Origin: Melanopsichium pennsylvanicum
Lineage: Eukaryota > Basidiomycota > Ustilaginomycetes > Ustilaginales
Reading direction: 5' to 3'
DNA: 39,069 bases
Assembly: GCA_900208305.1 (NCBI GenBank)
Contig: OAPG01000029.1
Coordinates: 1 to 39,069 of the forward strand
The notes under the pieces were generated by a model. It saw only the letters and a list, made by a program, of their open reading frames with translations, was not told where the DNA came from and made no database searches. This document shows, in pieces, positions 38,562 through 39,069 of this stretch (the stretch's first letter is position 1; each line of letters begins with the position of its first letter). Both the position numbers and the translations under genes were made by a program.

Positions 38562-38662
38562 TTCCTGGTACTTACTGTTGGTTTTGTTTACGAGTTTAAT
38601 TCAGGTGCTCTATACTTTACTTTACAGATAAACGAAGCTCTATCCGTGTTGAAAAACCATAA
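38562..38662 (+). pseudogene. nad3: Stranded nad3 3' end
   Basis: It encodes [20 protein letters not shown] and then DKRSSIRVEKP and TAA (38660-38662), but a 5-nt duplication (ACTTT, about 38621-38625) breaks the frame. It matches the intact gene at 37132-37210. It lies after the GIY-YIG ORF and marks the pre-insertion nad3 terminus. Confidence 0.9.
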
Positions 38663-39069
38663 TTTTAGCTTTTCTTCCCTCTCCTTATAAAATATTCTAT
38701 TTTATTAGCATTCTGCGCTGGCGCGACTAATTTTAATAAATAAAAAAACCTATCTTTTTATTGGCGCCCTCTTACCTGCTGCCCGCCGCTAGAAAATTTT
38801 ATAAAGGGGTTTTTTTAATCTACATAATAAAAGATAGGACAAAAGATTGCGCTTGCGCTGCGCTTGCGCGCGGGCGGTAAATCTTTCTATTTTTTATTAA
38901 TTTCCTTATTTTATGTATTGTATAGGTATACTTATGCTTTTATTATATTACTATATTTATTATATAAGTTAGAAAATAAATGATTGCGCTTGCGCTGCGC
39001 TTGCGCACGGTTATCAATTTATAGCCGTCGTAAAATGGAGTAGCGCCTATAATACTCTTTTTTATTGGG
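38663..39069 (+). other. Spacer with GC repeats at the window end
   Basis: No gene. TTCTGCGCTGGCGCGACTAA (38711-38730) and two copies of GCGCTTGCGCTGCGCTTGCG (38849-38868 and 38985-39004), in direct orientation 136 nt apart and flanked by GATT. GTATAGGTATAC lies between them. Such near-identical repeats, also at 21272 and 34441, are candidate recombination points. Confidence 0.8.

Overview
The window is part of a fungal mitochondrial genome. It is AT-rich and carries the 3' part of the large-subunit rRNA (rnl), tRNAs, free-standing rps3, cox1, cox2, atp6, atp8, nad1, nad2 and nad3. Group I introns with LAGLIDADG and GIY-YIG endonucleases are dense, and so are short GC-rich hairpin repeats. 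A nad2/nad3 overlap, nad genes on both strands and UGA read as Trp in several intron-type ORFs fit an early-diverging or filamentous fungus. The closest precedents I know for the unusual gene-end duplications are Allomyces (Blastocladiomycota) and Rhizophagus (Glomeromycotina). The species cannot be fixed from the sequence alone.

Layout, + strand: rnl (domain II to the 3' end, up to about 8450) is split by five group I introns; the first begins before the window. Then come trnP, a decayed GIY-YIG ORF, trnN, rps3, trnG and a stranded 5' fragment of nad2. Far downstream lie the intact nad2-nad3 pair (35235-37210) and a GIY-YIG frame fused to nad3.

Layout, - strand, in transcription order: nad1, a decayed GIY-YIG ORF, a stranded nad1 3' end, a trnR-like gene, trnS, cox1 (seven exons, one only 11 nt; six group I introns), atp8, atp6, ORFs including a 492-residue GIY-YIG protein, a stranded atp6 3' end, trnV, cox2, and a stranded cox2 3' end.

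The central biological theme is a set of gene-end-capturing GIY-YIG modules. In atp6, cox2, nad1 and nad3 the intact gene is followed by a GIY-YIG ORF and then by a second, diverged copy of that gene's own 3' end. This is the footprint of an element that brings its own copy of the host gene's C-terminal coding region and pushes the resident end downstream. A second layer is a family of tiny GC hairpins, several of which lie in or beside the catalytic LAGLIDADG motifs of now-broken intron endonucleases. A third is rearrangement: nad2 appears to have moved from behind trnG, leaving its 5' end behind, and cox2 3' ends occur three times.

Core genes look intact and functional. Many endonuclease ORFs are broken by hairpins, homopolymer frameshifts or in-frame UAA codons.
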